Source of the DNA: Holothuria scabra | Taxonomy: Eukaryota > Echinodermata > Holothuroidea > Aspidochirotida > Holothuriidae | DNA: 64,000 nt | NCBI GenBank assembly: GCA_037179385.1 | Contig: CM074189.1 | Span: 22,615,148 to 22,679,147 of the forward strand | Direction of reading: 5' to 3' | Part shown: positions 59,649 through 64,000 of the stretch, piece after piece | Layout: each line of letters begins with the position of its first letter | Numbering within the stretch: position 1 is the first letter of the stretch | Program-made: the position numbers and the translations under genes | Notes under the pieces: generated by a model | What the model was told of the DNA's origin: nothing | Database searches by the model: none | Seen by the model: only the letters and a program-made list of their open reading frames with translations

Positions 59649-59732
59649 TTTTTTTTTATGGCACTCTTTGAAGCAGAAAATTTATGTATCATCGAAACCT
59701 CAATGCATTTTTGCATTCTGGTTTATTTTTTG
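59649..59732 (-). mobile_element. Possible LINE E 3' end, extremely truncated
   Basis: On the minus strand a unique sequence ends in CAAAGAGTGCCAT plus nine A, followed by TATATATATTTATTT, exactly the junction type of the larger copies. Only about 80 bp remain before a (TG)n tract. It could be the 3' end of an independent insertion or of a larger decayed one. Confidence 0.45.
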
Positions 59733-60641
59733 TTTGTGTGTGTGTGTGTGTGTGTGAGTGTGTAGGAAGAACTTTATTTTCAGTCTCAACATATATAAAT
59801 CCAGAACAGCAAATCAGAGAATAAAAATAATAATATATACAAGTATTTACAGTTGAATAATTAGCTTACATCACTCTTTCGTTAGTACCATGACTCATTA
59901 TTTAGTAACGGTAAATTAATATTACACATTTCAATTAATTGAAGGAAGGAAAAGAAAAACTGCTTCAAAATGAAAACTCCAGATCCAGCTTGTATTTTTA
60001 TTGCGTCGGCCGTTCTTACTTCCAAGAACTTCTATGATAGAAAAATTGAATTTGGAGAAAGAATGGAGAGATACTGGTACAGACGCCAGCAATCGGTTCT
60101 TTGTGTAGTACCAGGTCTAGTTGACGAGCGAAGGGAGTACGTTTGCTGGTTAAGCGGTGGAGCGAAGTTTAGGAGTGAAGCCCACCTACTGAACATTGCA
60201 AGAAGGGAGAAAGATACAGTAAATGCAAAAGTAGAATTGCAGGACCTCCTTTCGCTTTTAAGTTGAACACTTTACCATTATTGCATGCACAGGGAGTTAG
60301 TATTCAACATTGTAGTGCACAAAGAGAAAGGTATATTTCCACAATGAGGGCAGGCCAGGTTGGGTTCCACGAAGACTTTTCCATGAGTTTGAAGCTGAAC
60401 GCGAACAAGAGTGTCACGTAAGTTGGGTACATCACTTAAAACTTAAAAACAGGCAGGTTGGAAACTGTCTTGCGCATGTAATCCGACTGGTGGAGGAGAG
60501 GCTAATAATTTTTCAAAATAGAAGCAAGATATTGGACTGTAGGGACCTTATCCTTCTTAGGTGACCGAAGACACCTGGTCTCATCACGCTTCAAGCTAGG
60601 CCCTATCGATTTTCTAAGCAACCTTATGGCCCCTATTGTGT
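59733..60641. other. Non-coding stretch with a (TG)n tract
   Basis: A (GT)n repeat at about 59733-59762, then AT-rich sequence. A 98-codon plus-strand frame (59970-60266) starting MKTPDPACIFIASAVLTSKN has no motif I know. Nothing else is recognised. Confidence 0.5.
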
Positions 60642-60642
60642 A

Positions 60643-60806
60643 CACTGTAAAAAATGGTACAAAATCGCTCTAAACTTACAGAAGAAAAATGAAGAGAAAC
60701 AAAACGATAACAAAAAATTCTGGTAATAAATTTCCAGAACTTTTCTGTAATCGTCATTTATCTCTTCATTTTTGTACCTGTATATCAACGCAATTTTTTT
60801 ACAGTG
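60643..60806. mobile_element. TA-flanked MITE, 164 bp
   Basis: It begins CACTGTAAAAAATGGTAC and ends TTTTTTTACAGTG. The ends are inverted repeats of about 12 bp, and further inward complementarity (TGAAGAGA with TCTCTTCA) makes it foldable. TA lies on both sides, so a TA target duplication of Tc1/mariner type is likely. No coding capacity. Confidence 0.65.
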
Positions 60807-60918
60807 TAGATGCTCTTTCGGTTCATCATACTTTTGAGTAGGTGTAGTATCAGAACATATGTTCGTAATTCAAAGGGTTTGAGTAAAGGTTATGCTCATT
60901 TGTATGTGACCTGGCTGA

Positions 60919-61443
60919 AACTTTCTCCTGTCCTCCGGTTCTGGCCAAGAAACAACCTCCCAACTTATACAGCCCTCTGGTTCACACCAAAACTCGCCCC
61001 CTTCAGGGAACGTACCATGTAGGAATCCCCGCTGTAAAATATGCGAGCATTTTGATATCACCCCATCTATCGAATTTAGCAACAAAACTAAAATTTACCC
61101 AGACAGAGCAGGTTGCAATACCCCCAATGTAGTGTATGTACTTTACTGTACAAAATGTCCTGAAGCCATTTATGTAGGTGAAACAGCAAATCGTTTTAGA
61201 ATGCGGTTTAATAATCACAAACACAGCATTAGAAATAACCCTCCCGGCTTTCCAGTAGCAGCCCACTTTAATTCACCAGGTCACTCTCCCCTCAATCTCC
61301 GTTGTTTCATCGCCAAACAAGGTTTTACCAGTAGGAACAACAGGAAGCTGTACGAACAGCGGCCAATACACAAACTCCAATCCCACAGCACTGGCCTTAA
61401 TCGGGACACATCTTTTTTATCCCCTTACTCAATCAATAAGTAA
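60919..61443 (+). pseudogene. Penelope-like element fragment with GIY-YIG endonuclease
   Basis: The frame is open from 60919 to the stop at 61443 but has no proper start. It contains a cysteine motif (PCRNPRCKICEHF) followed by the GIY-YIG core: VVYVLYCTKCPEAIYVGET, then RFRMRFNNHKHSI, PVAAHFNSPGHS and a C-terminal basic segment. The Cys-rich linker before GIY-YIG, ending in HxNxxGHS, is characteristic of the C-terminal endonuclease of Penelope-like retroelements. The reverse transcriptase part is absent upstream, so this is a 5'-truncated copy. The enzyme nicks DNA to prime reverse transcription. The domain itself looks intact. A hammerhead-like motif follows 40 bp downstream. Confidence 0.8.
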
Positions 61444-61484
61444 AGCTCCAGTGAGTCCGTCAAGTTTAACTGTCTTGGTCATTT

Positions 61485-61512
61485 CTGAGGAAGATTGCAG
61501 GGCAATCGAAAC
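61485..61512 (+). ncRNA. Hammerhead-ribozyme-like core
   Basis: CTGAGGA (fits the CUGANGA core) is followed by one extra A, a perfect 6-bp stem with GATTGC and GCAATC around AGG, and then GAAAC. CUGANGA, stem II and GAAA are the conserved hammerhead elements, and such motifs are known in Penelope-like elements. The extra A before stem II, and stems I and III that I could not trace with confidence, leave activity open. Confidence 0.45.
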
Positions 61513-61636
61513 GTTATTTGTGTAGTGTTCTTCTTTGTGTATCACCATTTCGTTGGAATTACAGCGTTAAACTTCGAATTGACACTACTTAGTTTATTTT
61601 CCAACACACGGTATATGTTTATTCATATAACTATGT

Positions 61637-61778
61637 TATATATATATATATATACATACATATATATATATATATTTATATATATAAATATATATATATA
61701 TATATAAATATATACTCATATACATATATGTATATACATATACATATATATATATATATATACATACACATATACATA
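61637..61778. repeat. (TA)n / (ACATAT)n microsatellite
   Basis: TA dinucleotides with CATA variants over about 140 bp, directly next to the poly(A) of the small LINE copy F. Confidence 0.9.
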
Positions 61779-61848
61779 TTTTTTTTTTTTTTTTGTCTCG
61801 TTTATTGATCATTCTTTGGTACAACAATATAAATCTATTATTTACACA
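61779..61848 (-). mobile_element. LINE F, about 70-bp 3' end
   Basis: On the minus strand ATGATCAATAAACGAGAC is followed by about 16 A. AATAAA is present. The short unique part is bounded by the TA-rich repeat on the 3' side and (TTTA)n on the 5' side. It shares ATGATCAATAAA with the 3' end of LINE D, consistent with a severely truncated relative. Confidence 0.6.

Positions 61849-64000
<2,152 letters not shown>

Overview
This is eukaryotic, AT-rich, intron-bearing DNA dominated by transposable elements. Two single-exon scavenger receptor cysteine-rich (SRCR) domains, many diverged LINEs, a Ty3/Gypsy element, a Penelope-like endonuclease fragment, a tRNA-derived SINE and several hAT-type non-autonomous elements point to a metazoan, most likely a marine invertebrate deuterostome such as an echinoderm. 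That assignment is inference and rests on no conserved single-copy gene.

Layout. Positions 1-17,900 are intergenic or intronic sequence without a recognisable protein-coding gene. They hold three hAT-like elements with 8-bp target duplications (3871-5137, 9700-10008, 14016-15737) and a SINE with a perfect 16-bp target duplication (6937-7171). Positions 18,003-21,873 hold two plus-strand SRCR exons, both phase 1-1, separated by a 3.2-kb intron; they are part of a secreted or membrane SRCR protein whose other exons are mostly not identified here. Positions 23,663-25,059 are an inverted-repeat-bounded, palindrome-rich element. Positions 27,690-29,440 carry decayed, unrecognised ORFs that look transposon-derived. 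Positions 29,969-30,240 are a foldback element. Positions 32,430-39,199 are a complete but dead Ty3/Gypsy LTR retrotransposon on the minus strand.

Positions 40,412-64,000 are the most striking part: a head-to-tail pile of at least five, probably seven, non-LTR retrotransposons resembling the Tx1/L1 group. All lie on the minus strand, and they are separated by (TTTA)n microsatellite (AAAT on the plus strand). They are different lineages, not copies of one another, yet nearly every 5' and 3' junction falls in the same microsatellite in the same orientation. This suggests microsatellite-specific insertion and a shared landing pad. One copy (B, 44,574-50,715) has ORF1 and ORF2 and looks full length; its ORF1 protein starts with an AT-hook-like motif. 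Another (C) has a 5' inversion with the signature of twin priming. A Penelope-like GIY-YIG fragment with a downstream hammerhead-ribozyme-like core (60,919-61,512) and a TA-flanked MITE (60,643-60,806) sit in the gap between the LINE groups.

Limits: all family assignments come from reading motifs by eye. No alignment, database search, RNA evidence or fold calculation was available.
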